Assembly (NCBI GenBank): GCA_025765595.1 | Contig: JAIVFH010000011.1 | Location: forward strand, 372,001-436,000 | Reading direction: 5' to 3' | DNA: 64,000 nt | From: Obelidium mucronatum | Lineage: Eukaryota > Chytridiomycota > Chytridiomycetes > Chytridiales > Chytriomycetaceae | In this document: positions 43,841-55,332 of the stretch, piece by piece | Layout: every line of letters starts with the position of its first letter | How positions within the stretch are numbered: position 1 is the first letter of the stretch | Notes under the pieces: generated by a model | The model's input: only the letters and a program-made list of their open reading frames with translations | Told to the model about the DNA's origin: nothing | Databases searched by the model: none | Program-made: the position numbers and the translations under genes

Positions 43841-46290
43841 TCACAGCTTCGCACCCATAAACTCGGCCACCTTCAGCGCCTGGCGGATGCCCAGCTCGAG
43901 CATAATCTCCTCGCTGCCGCCCGGGATCGCGTACGCCCGCACTTCGCGGTACAGCCGCTCGACGCGCTCCGCCTGCCCCCCGCGGCTGTAGCTCAGCCCG
44001 CCAAAGATCTGCGCCGCCTCGCGCGCGCAGAACTCGAACGTCTGCGTGCTCTGCGCCTTCAGCAGCGCGACAGGTCCGCCCAGCTTCAGCATCTGCAAGT
44101 CCGGGTCCATCGTCGTGCTTTGGTACATGAGTACCTCCATCCACGCGTGTGTTGCTTCAATCTGCCGCGCCATGTGCGCTGTCATAATGTGTTGTTAAGA
44201 TTCTCTTATGAAACATATCTACTGCTACTACTCACCAAACTTGTTGCGAATCACTGGATGATCAATCAAGAGTTTTCCAAATGTCTTGCGTTTGTGCGCA
44301 TACTTCATTGCGTCTTCATAACAAACACGTGCAAATCGCGTCGCCTGCATTGCAATTCCCATTCTCTCATTATTAAAGTTGACTGTCGTGTTTTTAAAAG
44401 TTGTTTTTGTGAGTTTTAAGTTATTCACAAGATACAAACTCACACATGATACACTTGAATCCCTTGTTTTCTTTTCCAATCAGATTCTCAACTGGGACCT
44501 TAACGTCCTCAAAAGTGACATACGAAGTTCCACTCGCCCATACTCCACTGCAGTTCATTTGACGCGTAGACACACCTGGCATGCTTCTCTCAACAAGCAA
44601 CAACGATAGTCCTCCCATTCCGGCATCTCCTGTACGGCACGCAACTGTAAAATAGTCGGCAAACACTCCATTCGTCTGTGTTTGAGAATGTGTTGTTTGT
44701 TAAACAACAACAACAACATTGGGAAATATGGAAAACAAAACACACTCACGATCCACTTTTTCTCTCCATTCAAAATAAAATGTTTTCCATCAGCAGTTTT
44801 TTTCGCTTCCGTCTTGAGATTCGCCACATCACTTCCAGCTATTTACATAAAAATACCCCCCAATCAGCCGAAAAAAACTGCAGGGTTAGAAAACTCACCA
44901 TACGGCTCAGTAATCGCCAAACAGATAAACTTTTCCCCCTTCAATACTTGTGGAACGACTCGTTTCTTCATGGCATCCGATCCAAAATGGAGAATCGGTG
45001 GTAACCCGATTCCCATTCCTCCAAAAAGACCCCATGAGACTCCTCCACTTCCTGTTCGACACAGTTCATCAACGACAACAAACTGGGAGAGTTTTTTTTT
45101 TTGTTAAAAGGAAACAAAAAGCGCGCAACAAAAAAAAAATTGAAAATATAATTACTGCATGAAACGCATCAAATTGTTCTGGTTTGATTCCAACGGGTGG
45201 TGCAACTGGGGAGTACTCGGTCGGCCAGTGGTTACCAACGAGGCAAGACAATATTCCAGCATCAGCTGTCAAAAAAAATTCAGACTGTATATGAGATTAT
45301 TCAAGTTTTCATTGTTTACCTGCTTTCTTGAACAACGATTTTGGAACTGCTTTCGCCTCATCCCCTTTTGTCGAAAAAAAATTACTAGACCATACAACAC
45401 AAAAAAGGATAGAAGAAAGACCACTTGCAAAAGAACAACGCAATATTTACATTCAAAGCAGAACGGCATAACCTCCTTCTCCGCAAAATTCCGGACGTAG
45501 GAACGCAGTTTTCTATGACTCTGGTTGTAATAAGGAGACCCCCAATCTTGGTACCAATATGGATCTCCAAATGGAACCAAGTCGCCAAACGCTTCTCCAG
45601 CTTCGATTCCAACGAGAGGCGCTTCAGCAACAGGGAGCTGCCGCTGCACTTGCAGAGAAAGGCAGTGCTGCAGGTTTACCAGATCCAACGATTCCCTTCA
45701 AAAGCTATACAAAAAAAATTGTGACATTTCATGTTTTAGTTCAGATGCGGATCCCATGTGTTCGAGTTTGTTTTGTTATTTTTTTTTGTACCTGTGGCCC
45801 AAATTTCTCCAACACTCCAGCATTATGAAACTGATCAAACTGTTTACTCGCGTCTGTTCCTGCAACCTAAAATAGAACAAATAAAGGCAGAAAAAAAAAA
45901 GAATTCAGCGCCGAATGAAGAGATATAATCAAGAAAACGCGATTTGTAGAATTTACCTTCACGAGGACTTTCTTTCCTCCTGGGTGTTCAGCAAGGAAGG
46001 CAGTCTGGTCTTAGAATTTCAGCTCTTGGTCATTTCCAAGATCGTGTTGAAGCATGACTTACAATGTCGTACACCTGTGTTGGAGTGTGGATGCTTAGTA
46101 CTTGAATAAAAAAACAAAAGCATGTACACACACACCTTTCCGTGGACGATAATCCATACGTCTGTTTCCTGTTTATATGTGGATAGAGCGCGCGGAATTT
46201 TCAAGTTAGATGGATTTGGCGATAGAGTATGGATGGCTTGGAGACCTTGTTGTGGGCAGCCACTTGCTCAACAGTGAAGACAGTGGTCAT
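43841..46290 (-). CDS. Cytochrome b5-acyl-CoA dehydrogenase fusion
   Basis: Flavoenzyme that introduces the first double bond of an acyl-CoA, fused to a haem domain. Exons assemble MTTVFTVEQVAAHNK, ETDVWIIVHGKVYD, AEHPGGKKVLVK and FDQFHNAGVLEKFGPQ, so both haem His ligands (HPGG and FHN) are present. The dehydrogenase part follows: FGDPYWYQDWGSPYYNQSHR, EKEVMPF, GGVSWGLFGGMGIGLPPI, CLAITEP(Y)G-GSD, FILNGEKKWITNG, LLLVERSMPGVSTRQM, NNERMGIAMQATRFARVCYE, RKTFGKLL, QIFGGLSYSRGG and YREVRAYAIPGGSEEIMLEL, the catalytic-base region. Ends FMGAKL. Fungal ACADs with an N-terminal b5 domain are known. The last exon is markedly GC-rich. Only 80 bp separate it from the next gene's start. Confidence 0.93.
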
Positions 46291-46521
46291 TTTTTTTTGA
46301 ATATAAATAAAGGAATAATAATAAACCAATAAATATATAAAGGATATACATGGATAAACTGCTTCAAATTAAAGAGGGTTTGGATTTTCGTCATCTGCTT
46401 CTTTGCGATACCTGTCTTGCGACACATCTTTTTTTGTTGTCTTCGATTCTTTGTGTTAATTATGATGCATATTTATCACTCCTATTCTCATTTTTTATGC
46501 ATATATGTGTATAGACTGGGT

Positions 46522-46565
<44 letters not shown>

Positions 46566-46700
46566 GTGGGGGGGGGGGGGGCGGGGGCCGTTGTTGTCTT
46601 CATGTTGTATGAACACCGCCCACTCCTTTGAACAACCCACCACCTTCGCATGCATTTCAAAAAGAAAAGGGAGTAGTTTTCAATCTCCACTTTTTGACTT
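46291..46700. other. Intergenic region upstream of b5-ACAD
   Basis: A/T-rich. It contains the T/G homopolymer listed separately. No gene is seen. Confidence 0.4.
46523..46587. repeat. Poly-T (about 42) followed by poly-G (about 18)
   Basis: An uninterrupted T-run from 46523 to 46564 directly abuts a G-rich run (GGTGGGGGGGGGGGGGGCGGGGG). Length is likely to be unreliable in assembly. Confidence 0.85.
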
Positions 46701-46994
46701 CTAATGCACGAGGCGGGGGTGCTTCCCAGAAAAAATTGGTCGCAAAATTTCATCCAAGAGTTCCCCGCAGTTTTGCTTATCTAACTTGAGCAAACGTCGA
46801 CAGGTACAGACTGCCACAGCAGTAGTCGAAACTTGAGTGTTTGAAGAAGATTTGGAAGTCGGCTTCTGGGCATCCATGTGTCGAACCAAGTAGAAAACAA
46901 TACCAGTGGAAGGGTGTCGATTTTTTTTTGACTTTTGACCAGATATGTACCAGACAGGTCCAGGCCGCACATTGGTAAGTTTCCGTCTTCTCAA
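46701..46994 (-). CDS. Hypothetical ORF, unrecognised
   Basis: Frame with NVRPGPVWYISGQKSKKNRH, STGIVFYLVRHMDAQK and LDKQNCGELLDEILRPIF, ending HPRLVH. Reasonably protein-like (mixed composition, no long bias) but no motif is recognised and no splice context was worked out. May be one exon of a gene in the otherwise empty 46.3-47.7 kb stretch. Confidence 0.25.
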   Translation of the reverse strand: MRRRKLTNVRPGPVWYISGQKSKKNRHPSTGIVFYLVRHMDAQKPTSKSSSNTQVSTTAVAVCTCRRLLKLDKQNCGELLDEILRPIFSGKHPRLVH

Positions 46995-47714
46995 TAAGAT
47001 GCTCTTGGCTGTTTTTTTTTTTAATCGTTTGAGCTGCCTTTCTCTTTTGGGTTGTTTGAAAGCTGTGAAAGCATCAAACTCTATCTACGTCTATCCACGG
47101 TTTGTTGCATCTGCACTTATTCAAAAAAAACCAACTTATAAACTGCGCCTAGACTGGGTTTCTGTTGGGTTCAGGTACTTTCCTGCCAAAGCGGATCTCT
47201 CAAAGACTCAGACTCAATATGGCAATATCCTCTCTGCCAGAAAGACTGAGCACCGTTCATCGTGTATGATATAGCTATTTCGTAAGCAATTTTTACTACT
47301 CCTACTCTTCTCCATTATTTGCTAACGGATTATTGCTTCGGTCAAGTTAAAATAGTTCTGACGACCATTTCAGACTTGGCGATTTCCCAATACAATTGCA
47401 ACCAGTATATTAATTCGGGATTTTTCAAGTATTCATCGGTATTTGTTGGCTGTTGCATCTTTTGGTGGGAGCTCAACTTATTTTTATCAGTCATTCGTCA
47501 GCTTGAAGTACTTGTATTCCCCAGGAACCGATATGATGGACATTGATATTTAAATTCCATGACATTGTAAGTTATTATTTTAAATATTTTATTTAACCTC
47601 TCATGCATTTACCAGATTCCAACCAGAACACAAAAACAAAAAAAAATCCTCCTCCTTTGAGATAATGAAGCGGGAGGGGCTTTTCATGTACAACACGGAC
47701 CCCTCCAATCCATC
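46995..47714. other. Intergenic, nothing convincing seen
   Basis: Short frames only, A/T-rich, with T and A homopolymers. No family motifs on either strand. Confidence 0.35.
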
Positions 47715-48564
47715 TCAATCCAGATTCCTCACAGGCGTGAACCAAACCCCTTCCTCCCGTCTTGTAGCTCCAGCCTCTTTGAATATTCTCTTATCTCTCA
47801 AATACTCTGGGATTATAGCTGCAGAACGCCATGGAATATGTCCTGCACGCTTCATTCCTTGCAGCAGCAACTCATCCAACATCCCCTTGTTCCTCCACCC
47901 ACAACCGCCACCATCTCCTCTAACCTCTGCTTCCGCCACACAGCCATGCCATTCAATCACGCGATTGATCTGTTCCACTACAAACTCCAACGCGGTGCGC
48001 CCAAACCGCTTCCAAAGAACCGCATAGGAACCATCCAACAGATATTCCAACAGCGAATCGCACGTTTCCCCCACGAAGCTCGTATATCCCGGCGCCATTC
48101 TCGGTCCACCGAACGGCATCGGCGATGAAGGCGCAAAGACGAGGCCTGTCGCGCAGTATATGATGCGATGCGGATGGGCCACTGATCCAGCCTGCTGTTG
48201 AATATGCGTGAGGATCGTGTCTTGGCTCAAAGAAAGAATCTGTGCATGCGAGAGCAGAGAGGAAGGGACTTCATGGAGGTTCAGTTTCGTTGTGGTTGGG
48301 TTTGGTTGGATGAGGATCGGGTGCTGAGTGAGGTATATTCTCTGGATTTGCTTCTTCTTGCATCGTTTTGCTCTAAGAGGTATTTCTAGGTTTTAAGGGA
48401 GGTGAATTAATGGCAGGATAAGGGGTGGTTTTTTTTTGAAGAAGAGGGAGGGGGGGGGGGTCGATTGTTGTTGGAGTTTTTTCTTTACGCGCGTGTTCAA
48501 AGTCATGACGCGAAAGTCGCTTACTTGCGTCGGGAGGCTCGACGTATTCCTTTGAAGTAAGCAT
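47715..48564 (-). CDS. Unrecognised protein, paralogue 1
   Basis: A core frame on the minus strand reads KKKQIQRIYLTQHPILIQPN, HPHRIIYCATGLVFAPSSPM, PFGGPRMAPGYTSFVGETCD, SLLEYLLDGSYAVLWKRFG, LEFVVEQINRVIEWHG and RNKGMLDELLLQGMKRAGHIPWR, ending VRNLD. It aligns through its whole length with the gene at 49853-50557. A likely first segment MLTSKEYVEPPDASKRLSRHD begins at 48564 but is out of frame with the core, across a stretch with poly-C and poly-A runs. No signal peptide, membrane helix or known motif. Function unknown. Confidence 0.55.
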
Positions 48565-49852
48565 TTGACGCTCTCCGTCTTTCCTCGATTATCTTGGGCT
48601 GATTGACAGTCAGTGTTAAAATACTAAACCGACAAAATTTTCCTTCATCACTGGCTCTTGTTTATTTCTGGCCGAATTTGCTGATCTGTTTGGCTTATAC
48701 AACAAGTCTATAGTTTGTGCGGATTCATACTATCAGATCGAACGTTGAAGGTTCACTTGCGAGCGGAACAGTGAATTCACGAACCCGCAAGAGTCTCCAA
48801 AAGTCATCACGTTATTTTTCCTTGGCATTACAATGCTACTGTTTTATTTTTTTATTTATTTATTTATTCTATTTTTCATTGATTCTGTTTTCAGCTGGTG
48901 TACTAAACCGTAAAGGAAAACAACGGCGGCGAATCACACTGTCCCCATTTTTAGTTTCGTTTCTTTTACAGACATTATTGAACCACCATTTAACCACATT
49001 GTTAAAAGGGTCTATCAATTTTTATTCTCTGTCTCCTTTCTTTTCAGAAAAATCTAATCACACATTGTGCCCCCTATCTGCCAAAAGATACCAAAGTCAT
49101 TACGACACTGAGAAGAAAAATATGCCGCATTTGAAGTATCTGGTCTCGAGCAGCCACAGCATTCACTATTCTCGGAGGGTTTGGGCTTTCCGGCATAATC
49201 CCAACATCCCTTGATCTTGCACTGGAACTGGTCAGATACATCGATGCATTTAACCATTCGATGCATTACTGATAATCTTGTATCAGGAGCATATGCGCTC
49301 TGTATTTCTTATGTGCTCTTTGAAGGGCAATCTCTTTTTGACTGCCTGCAAAGTTTTGAGATTGTCAACTCTTTGACACAGAAAGCAGAATCCCTCCCCT
49401 CGAATGACCAAAAACAGCCTGTTGTAGCGATTTCAGTATATTTGGCCGACTTGATACAACCGACTCGATCCTTCTGTTCAGCAAGGGAGTTTCGAAGCGT
49501 AGCTCCACTTCCAAAGCGAACTTGATCAGTCTCAGCGAATGTGATAAGGCATAAGCCTTCCAGTAAATTTCAATATCAATCATCAGCTAGGACTACTTTA
49601 CCGACAGGCCTCACAGAATTTGGAATTGAAAAACAACCATTTATCAACTGTGGTAACGAATCATAAATGTTAACTGCCCAACCTTCCAAGCAAATCGATG
49701 TCTGGATGCATATCGAATACGGAACAAAGAGAGCATACTTGCATTCTCCAATTCAGCAGTACCAGCCACCTTCAATTCTAGGACCCCCAATCAATTCAAA
49801 CAGACCGCAAAAAAAAATTCAGTTGTCTCAAACTCGAAGTCTATTTATTTCA
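48565..49852. other. Intergenic, 1.3 kb, no convincing gene
   Basis: Contains TTTATTTATTTATT (about 48846-48869) and short frames on both strands without recognisable motifs. Confidence 0.35.
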
Positions 49853-50557
49853 TCACGTAATCTTCCTTAGTCTTCTTGGCGTAAAGTACACCCCTTCAAC
49901 GCACTCCTCTCCCTCAAAGTCCCCCCTCATGTCACTCAAATCCTGTGGAATCATCACTGCCTTCCTCCATGGAATATGACCTGCCCGTTTCATTCCTTGG
50001 AGCATCAATTCGTCCATCATGCCCTTGTTTCTCCTCGCTGTCCCACTGTCGGTTGACAAATGGCCATGGAACTCCACAACTTGATTCAGTTTATCCACCA
50101 AAAATTCAAGCGTTCCTTGACCGTATCGATTCCAAAACACTGTATATGCTGAAGACACGAGATATTCGAGCAGCGTGTCGCAACTGGAACCTTCGAAAGC
50201 TGTGTATCCTGGATTCACGCGCGACCCACCAAATGGGACAGGAGAAGAGGGATCGAAAACGATTCCTGCTGTGCAGTATATGAGTCTATGTGGATGTACT
50301 GCCGCTGCTGCTTTGAGGAAGGTTTGAATTGCAGACGTGCTCATTGCGAGGACAAAGGACTGGTGAAGATTTGCCGGGCCTTCGATAAGACATAATTTAT
50401 GGGTTTCAGTGTTGTGATGAATGAGGATGGGTTTCGGATTTAGGTAGTATCTCTGCACTCGCTTCTGGGAGGGTCTTTTCAGGCGTGGTGCCTTGAGAGA
50501 CGTGATTCCTGGAGTAGTTGAAAGCGCACCGAAAGAATCTAACAGATCGAATGTCAT
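49853..50557 (-). CDS. Unrecognised protein, paralogue 2
   Basis: An intact single-exon frame of 234 codons from ATG 50557 (MTFDLLDSFGALSTTPGITS). It contains KRPSQKRVQRYYLNPKPILI, KLCLIEGPANLHQSFVLAMS, VHPHRLIYCTAGIVFDPSSP, VPFGGSRVNPGYTAFEGSSCD, TLLEYLVSSAYTVFWNRYG, LEFLVDKLNQVVEFHGH, RRNKGMMDELMLQGMKRAG and HIPWRKAVMIPQDLSDM. It ends TPRRLRKIT. The shared skeleton with paralogue 1 includes HPHR(L/I)IYC, P-x-PFGG, C(D)-LLEYL and N(K)GM-DEL-LQGMKRAGHIPWR. The conserved Cys and His residues could be catalytic or metal-binding. No known family is recognised. Confidence 0.7.
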   Translation of the reverse strand: MTFDLLDSFGALSTTPGITSLKAPRLKRPSQKRVQRYYLNPKPILIHHNTETHKLCLIEGPANLHQSFVLAMSTSAIQTFLKAAAAVHPHRLIYCTAGIVFDPSSPVPFGGSRVNPGYTAFEGSSCDTLLEYLVSSAYTVFWNRYGQGTLEFLVDKLNQVVEFHGHLSTDSGTARRNKGMMDELMLQGMKRAGHIPWRKAVMIPQDLSDMRGDFEGEECVEGVYFTPRRLRKIT

Positions 50558-50829
50558 GATCTGATTAATGGACCATTTTGCCCGTAATTTAGGGTGAAGA
50601 GAGCGATAGGAGTTTTGAAGTGGGGCTATGGACAAGAACTCAACTGGAATCCCCGATCGGCGAATTTCTTGACTTCGTGCTAGCCTCAGCCTGAAGCATG
50701 ATAGATGCTCTTGGTGTGTGGAGGTAGTTCATGATGATCGGCTAGCCAAACAACCCGATTGATGTGAAAATTTGTAAATGTGGTATTAAAACAGCAGCAT
50801 AGAAAAAGACAGGTTTTATTCGGAGAAAG

Positions 50830-53243
50830 TTAAGAAGTACTGGAAGTGTCAACGGCAATAGTCGGAGCACCAACTGGTGTGGCTTCCTTTTTCTCCACTC
50901 CTTCCTCCGCTTTCACCACGGTTGTCGCAGGTGCAGGTGCTGGGACCGAAAACATGGCTTTCATTGCCTTCAAAATCTTAAACACTTCACGGTTATCTGG
51001 AGCCAGCATATTCGTCACATTTTCAATGTACATGGCTCCAACATCGAGACCACCGAGAGCTAAGGCGCCAGCGTTCGCGCCAGCTGCTGCATTTACTCTC
51101 GTGTTAATTCTCCGCTTGTAAAGACTGTACTCTCGCGATAAATCCACCGTGGTCATCCAACCAGCAGGCCAAAAGGCAACAAGCTTCGGATAAACTCCTT
51201 TTCGTATATTCGCGTCTGTGTGTTTTATCGAGGCACTGTTTCCATCGAGTGAGTTGAGGAGATTTTCCAGTTCGGCTTGTTCCCATTCAAGGACCAACAA
51301 GTTCCTAGAAAATAGAGGGTTTTGGTTTAAAACACAAAAGTTTTGGTAATCTGCTTTTTGACCGGAAACATACCAAATTGCAAGCTTTGATTCATCGTCG
51401 AATTTAAACTTCTTCTTTTCCACAACCACAAGAGAAGCCAGGGTATCTCCAACGGGCGCGGGTGGTTCTTCGGGCTGAATTTGTGGACCGGTTATTCCTT
51501 GCTGAGCGCACAACTCTTTGATATGTTTTTCGAATTCGGTCGTCTTCATTGTCAGCATGATTTTGCTTTGCATTAATGCATGATTCAACAACATTCTTCC
51601 AATCAAGCGCTTGAGAGTGAAACTATTGTATGGCAAAACTTTTTTGATGTGCCGAATAAAGTTTTCATTCATTTCGTCGTGCTGGAGTGCAATCTTTGAC
51701 GCCTCCAAAAGTGGCGGGCGTAGGTTTTGGGGGAAGTTCTTCTTGTTTTCGAACGATTCTATGGTGAAAAGGAAAACAGACTGGATAAATGACAAATCAA
51801 AGGAATTTGGGAGAATCCACCTTTTTCGCGCTCGTTCTTCAGATAGTTTACTGTGACTTGAACGGCAGGAGATAAGGGAAGCTATGGCGAACAATTTCAG
51901 CTACCCAAAAAAAAAATGCTGATACTTTTTCTTACCAAAGATTTCTTTTTTCCTTTTGCGTCGTCATCGCCGTCCTCATTATTTGCTGGTGTTGTCGCGT
52001 TTGCGATTGTAGTCACTGGAGGACCGGTGGCGACTGTGGAAGAACTAACAACAGCAGGAGTTGCTATGGTGCTGAAAGGAATCATCAGATACGGGGAAAC
52101 GGGCAATGTGAAATCGTACCTGGTGCTGACACGCTTCTTCTTTTTCGCCGCAGTTGTCGCGACGGACGATGCAGCATCTCCTGCTGTTTCTACTGCATCC
52201 CCAGGTTTGGCTTTCAATGGCGTGCCAGTCGCCGATGCGCGTTTTCTTTTCTTTTCGGCTGTATTGAAAGAAGCACCAGCAATTGTTGCACTGCTGGCGG
52301 AAGAGCTCGCTGCGTGAATATCAGCACCAATTCCAGAGGCTGTCGCTACAGTCGCATTCGCTGGCTTCATGGGAGATGCATCCATGGGCTTTTTCGAGGT
52401 GATGGTTTTTGTTTGACCAGCAGGAAACCCTCTCTTCTTCTTTGGTGCAGGTGTTCGTGGAGCTTCGAAAAAGTCCTGAAACGCGCTGTGACAGATGGTC
52501 AGGGCTTAGAAGGTTGTCTGAAAGAATGCAACTCACATGTCCTCATGGAAATTCTCAACTTTTCCCCTCCATGCAAAGTATCCAAATGGCCAAAAATCAG
52601 CCGCATTTGCTTTAGGGGCAACACCATCTGCATCCAGCATATCACTGTCATCAATGAAGGCATCATCAATATCGTAAACATTCGAGGGATCCGTTCGCGT
52701 TCGTCGTTTCTGAAAATAGATTCCAATATAATTGCGCTTAGTTTTGATTGGGAACGAGAGTTGGAGAGGCAAAGCTACCGGAACTTGTAGACCCTCGTCC
52801 TCATTTCCTTCCTCAGAATTATCGTCATCATCCTCATCTTCGTTTTCGCCCCCTTCCGAATCCGAGCCCGAATTCTCTTCTAACGCGTTCTTTTCTGTGT
52901 TGTCAACATTATTATCGTTGCTGTCGTCGTTGTCTTCGAGATTAGTCTTGTCTTCTTTTCCGTCACTGCTTTCCCCTTCATCGGCCGAATTGACCCCCGA
53001 AGAGCCGCTTTCATCGACATCCATTGAAGCCGCATCTTCTTTGCTTTGGCCGCCTGTGGTCTCTTTCTTCTGCTGCTTTGGCTTTGCGAGTTTGGCTACA
53101 AGACGAGGATAGCTAAACACCTGCTCGCACCTGGCTTAGCGTCACCCTGAGCATTCAACTTGAATGCTTACATTCGCACGGGTGTCGACGAGGTCCAATG
53201 GTACGTGGATACGAATGCATTTTGTTGCGGCTAGCATTACCAT
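50830..53243 (-). CDS. HPC2: Hpc2/ubinuclein-like HIR histone chaperone subunit
   Basis: HIR-complex subunit for replication-independent H3-H4 deposition. It starts MVMLAATKCIRIHVPLDLVD; a splice GTAAGC...GAGCAG joins TRAN to VFSYPRLVAKL. An acidic Glu/Asp tract follows, then the Hpc2-related domain with NVYDIDDAFIDDSDM, the family hallmark (DL/IDD-x-FIDDSE). Next are KKKRGFPAGQ and other Lys-rich stretches, and a C-terminal helical domain: LLEASKIALQHDEMNENFIR, NSFTLKRLIGRMLLNHALM, LEWEQAELENLLNSLDG, YPKLVAFWPAGW and LSREYSLYKRRINTRVNAA. The latter resembles the ubinuclein middle domain. Ends DTSSTS. Frames are consistent with ordinary introns. Confidence 0.87.
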
Positions 53244-53689
53244 CTAATCAAGAAGAAAATAATGGTTGATATATTAATAATTATAATATATTAATATGTT
53301 CGTTTTATGGAGAAGTGCGTCTAAATTCAAAAACTAGTGCACTGATGACAACTGACATGACAAAGGCACCTTTTTTGATGAAGCTGCGAGGCCCCACAGA
53401 CACCTTTGTTTTGTGCGCAGGATAAAAAGCAGTATTCTCTACAATGTAAAATTCTGTTTATTTCTGTATTCATAATTCATTTGCATTTGTTTATAGCCTG
53501 GGACCTTCTCTGAAACTTCGTTTGAAGAGAAACGAGGATACATATTATTCACAATAAAAGATAAACAACCAATAATAACTCAGTTCTGCAAGATTAGGGT
53601 AGGAGTGAAGGCGCATGAGCATCCATAGTGAATACACAGCTATTTATTTGCAGTACAATTCAATAAAAGGGACATATATTGACAGCGAA
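53244..53689. other. Intergenic, nothing convincing seen
   Basis: A/T-rich stretch with TAATATATTAATAT near 53276-53296. No gene motifs. Confidence 0.4.
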
Positions 53690-54692
53690 TTATTGTACAT
53701 GTAATCCAAGCCAATTCTTTTCATCTTCGTCCAAACTCAAAAAACACTCTTTCTGAATTTTAAGCATACTATTTTCGTCCTCTTGTAGTTTTTCGTCCAA
53801 CATCCGGCTTTTCTCGTGATAATCTTCCAAAGTTGCTTCTGAATTTTGGTTGGTATATGGTTTGTGGCCTGCAGCTAATATTTTGTGGTAATTGACAAAC
53901 TCCTTATACTGGAATGCAAGAAATTCAGGGTGTGGTCAAATGGCGGCATCGTCTCCAAAAAATAGTTCGCGACCGCGAATCAATCCTTCAGCCAATGAAT
54001 AAGTAGTGTAAAAGTATTGACCATTTTCAGTAGCTATGGTCCACATTGGGTGGAAGTCAAATTTGTCATGATCATTGCGGCACAAAAACATGCCGTTTCG
54101 CACGTCATTGATACCAGCCGGCGGTTCTGAGCAGCTATCATAAAAAATTGACCCTGGAGCCCATAGTAGCGGATTTCGCTTCTGATGACGATGAGGAACA
54201 ATATGACAGGCATCGCCTCTATCATGGCGGCAGGCCACACACAAATCACCATCACGTTCCATTATTCGTTTCCGAAATGGAGCATTAGACTCTCGAGTCG
54301 TTGTTGACCTGGATCTCTTGGAACCACTGGAAGAACTGGAAGACGCGGTATCACTCACTCGCTTGAGAGCAGAAAAGGTTGCTTGTATCTCGATAAGTTG
54401 ATGCAACAGGGAGTTTTTTGGTGAGTTCTATAAGGTACGCCTCCTTTCGAGCCAAGCTTTCTCTCAGTGGCAGAAGGGCGGGCTCGGAGGCCAAGAAGCG
54501 CACGAGTTGCCCGTGCTTGCCCGCTGGATGGTCTTCTCTCCACTCTTCAGCCAGTGCTTCTTCTGCTCTTTCAAATTTTGCTTGCGCTACGAGCATGGCC
54601 TGTTTGGCATCGGCAATGTCGGTTTGCAGTTGTGTGGTCATATCCATTGTCTTGATTACTTTTTTGAAACACAACGCCACATCATTTTCCAT
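53690..54692 (-). pseudogene. HNH-domain protein interrupted by an in-frame TGA and one indel
   Basis: Fungal HNH_2-type protein. Starts MENDVALCFKKVIKTMDMTT, with a helical region (LQTDIADAKQAMLVAQAKFE). A one-base shift at the AAAAAA run near 54415 leads into RKRIMERDGDLCVACRHDRG, DACHIVPHRHQ, NGMFLCRNDHDKFDFHPMW and TYSLAEGLIRGRELFFGDDAA. The Cys pair (CVAC), the HIVP His and the CRNDHDKFD segment are the HNH features. After DDAAI the frame meets TGA (53936-53938), then continues open with PHPEFLAFQYKEFVNYHKIL and runs to TAA at 53690, as these proteins normally do. A CGA-to-TGA change would explain the stop. Either a recent pseudogene, readthrough, or base errors. Confidence 0.65.
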
Positions 54693-54804
54693 TTTTACTT
54701 TGGAAATTCTTTGGGGCCCAAGGTTGCTGTGAATCTTTTCTATTCCTCAATTCAATCCTCTGACCTTATAATTCATCCTGCAATCACTGTCTGTCCAATG
54801 CTCG

Positions 54805-55300
54805 ATGGCTCAATTGGGCAATTTACCATTGAAAATCATGTTTTCATCATTTGTTCTGAACTCTATGAATGATTCTCAATCACCACCACCACCGCAACCA
54901 AAACCAGTTGTTGTAATCCAACATGAAAACTCAAGGTCACTTCTGAAACACATTTTTGTGAATCCATGTGTTCGTGGTAGGGGGTTGGCGAAAAGGGCTT
55001 TTGCAGTTGGTGAATCTTTCATTGACTGTTAAGTCCTTGGATGTTTACCGATCTCAGGTTTGTAGATACAACGATATATAACAGACGTTGTTTTCTCTGC
55101 ATCATCACTATTCATATTTTTTTACTTGGACGCGTTTAACTGACATCAACACAGGCCAGTTTGGGACTTGCGCACCTGGATGATGAAGAAAATGGCCCAA
55201 TAGCAGTAGACATCAGACCTCTTTTGGTCAAACTTGGATTTTCTGTCGCTGAGAGTGGAAACTATGAATTACAAAAGACTATTGTTTATTCAATTGCGTT
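54805..55300 (+). CDS. GNAT-like acetyltransferase C-terminal fragment
   Basis: Frame from ATG 54805 includes a Pro-rich QSPPPPQPKPVVVIQ, then KHIFVNPCVRGRGLAKRAFA, which matches GNAT motif A (V-x-P-x-x-RG-x-G-(I/L)-x-(R/K)). An apparent intron (near 55030-55153) leads to ASLGLAHLDDEENGPIAVDI and LLVKLGFSVAESGNYELQKT, like the GNAT C-terminal LGF segment. The N-terminal half of a GNAT fold is not evident upstream, and the 3' end runs into the convergent MTG1 gene. Partial or degraded gene; low certainty. Confidence 0.35.
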
Positions 55301-55332
55301 ACATTCCCGCCTCCGCGTCCCATATGCTTCAA

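Noticed and set aside
53276..53296. TAATATATTAATAT palindrome as an origin or element end
   Set aside because: Short AT-palindromes are expected in AT-rich intergenic DNA and nothing else supports a function.
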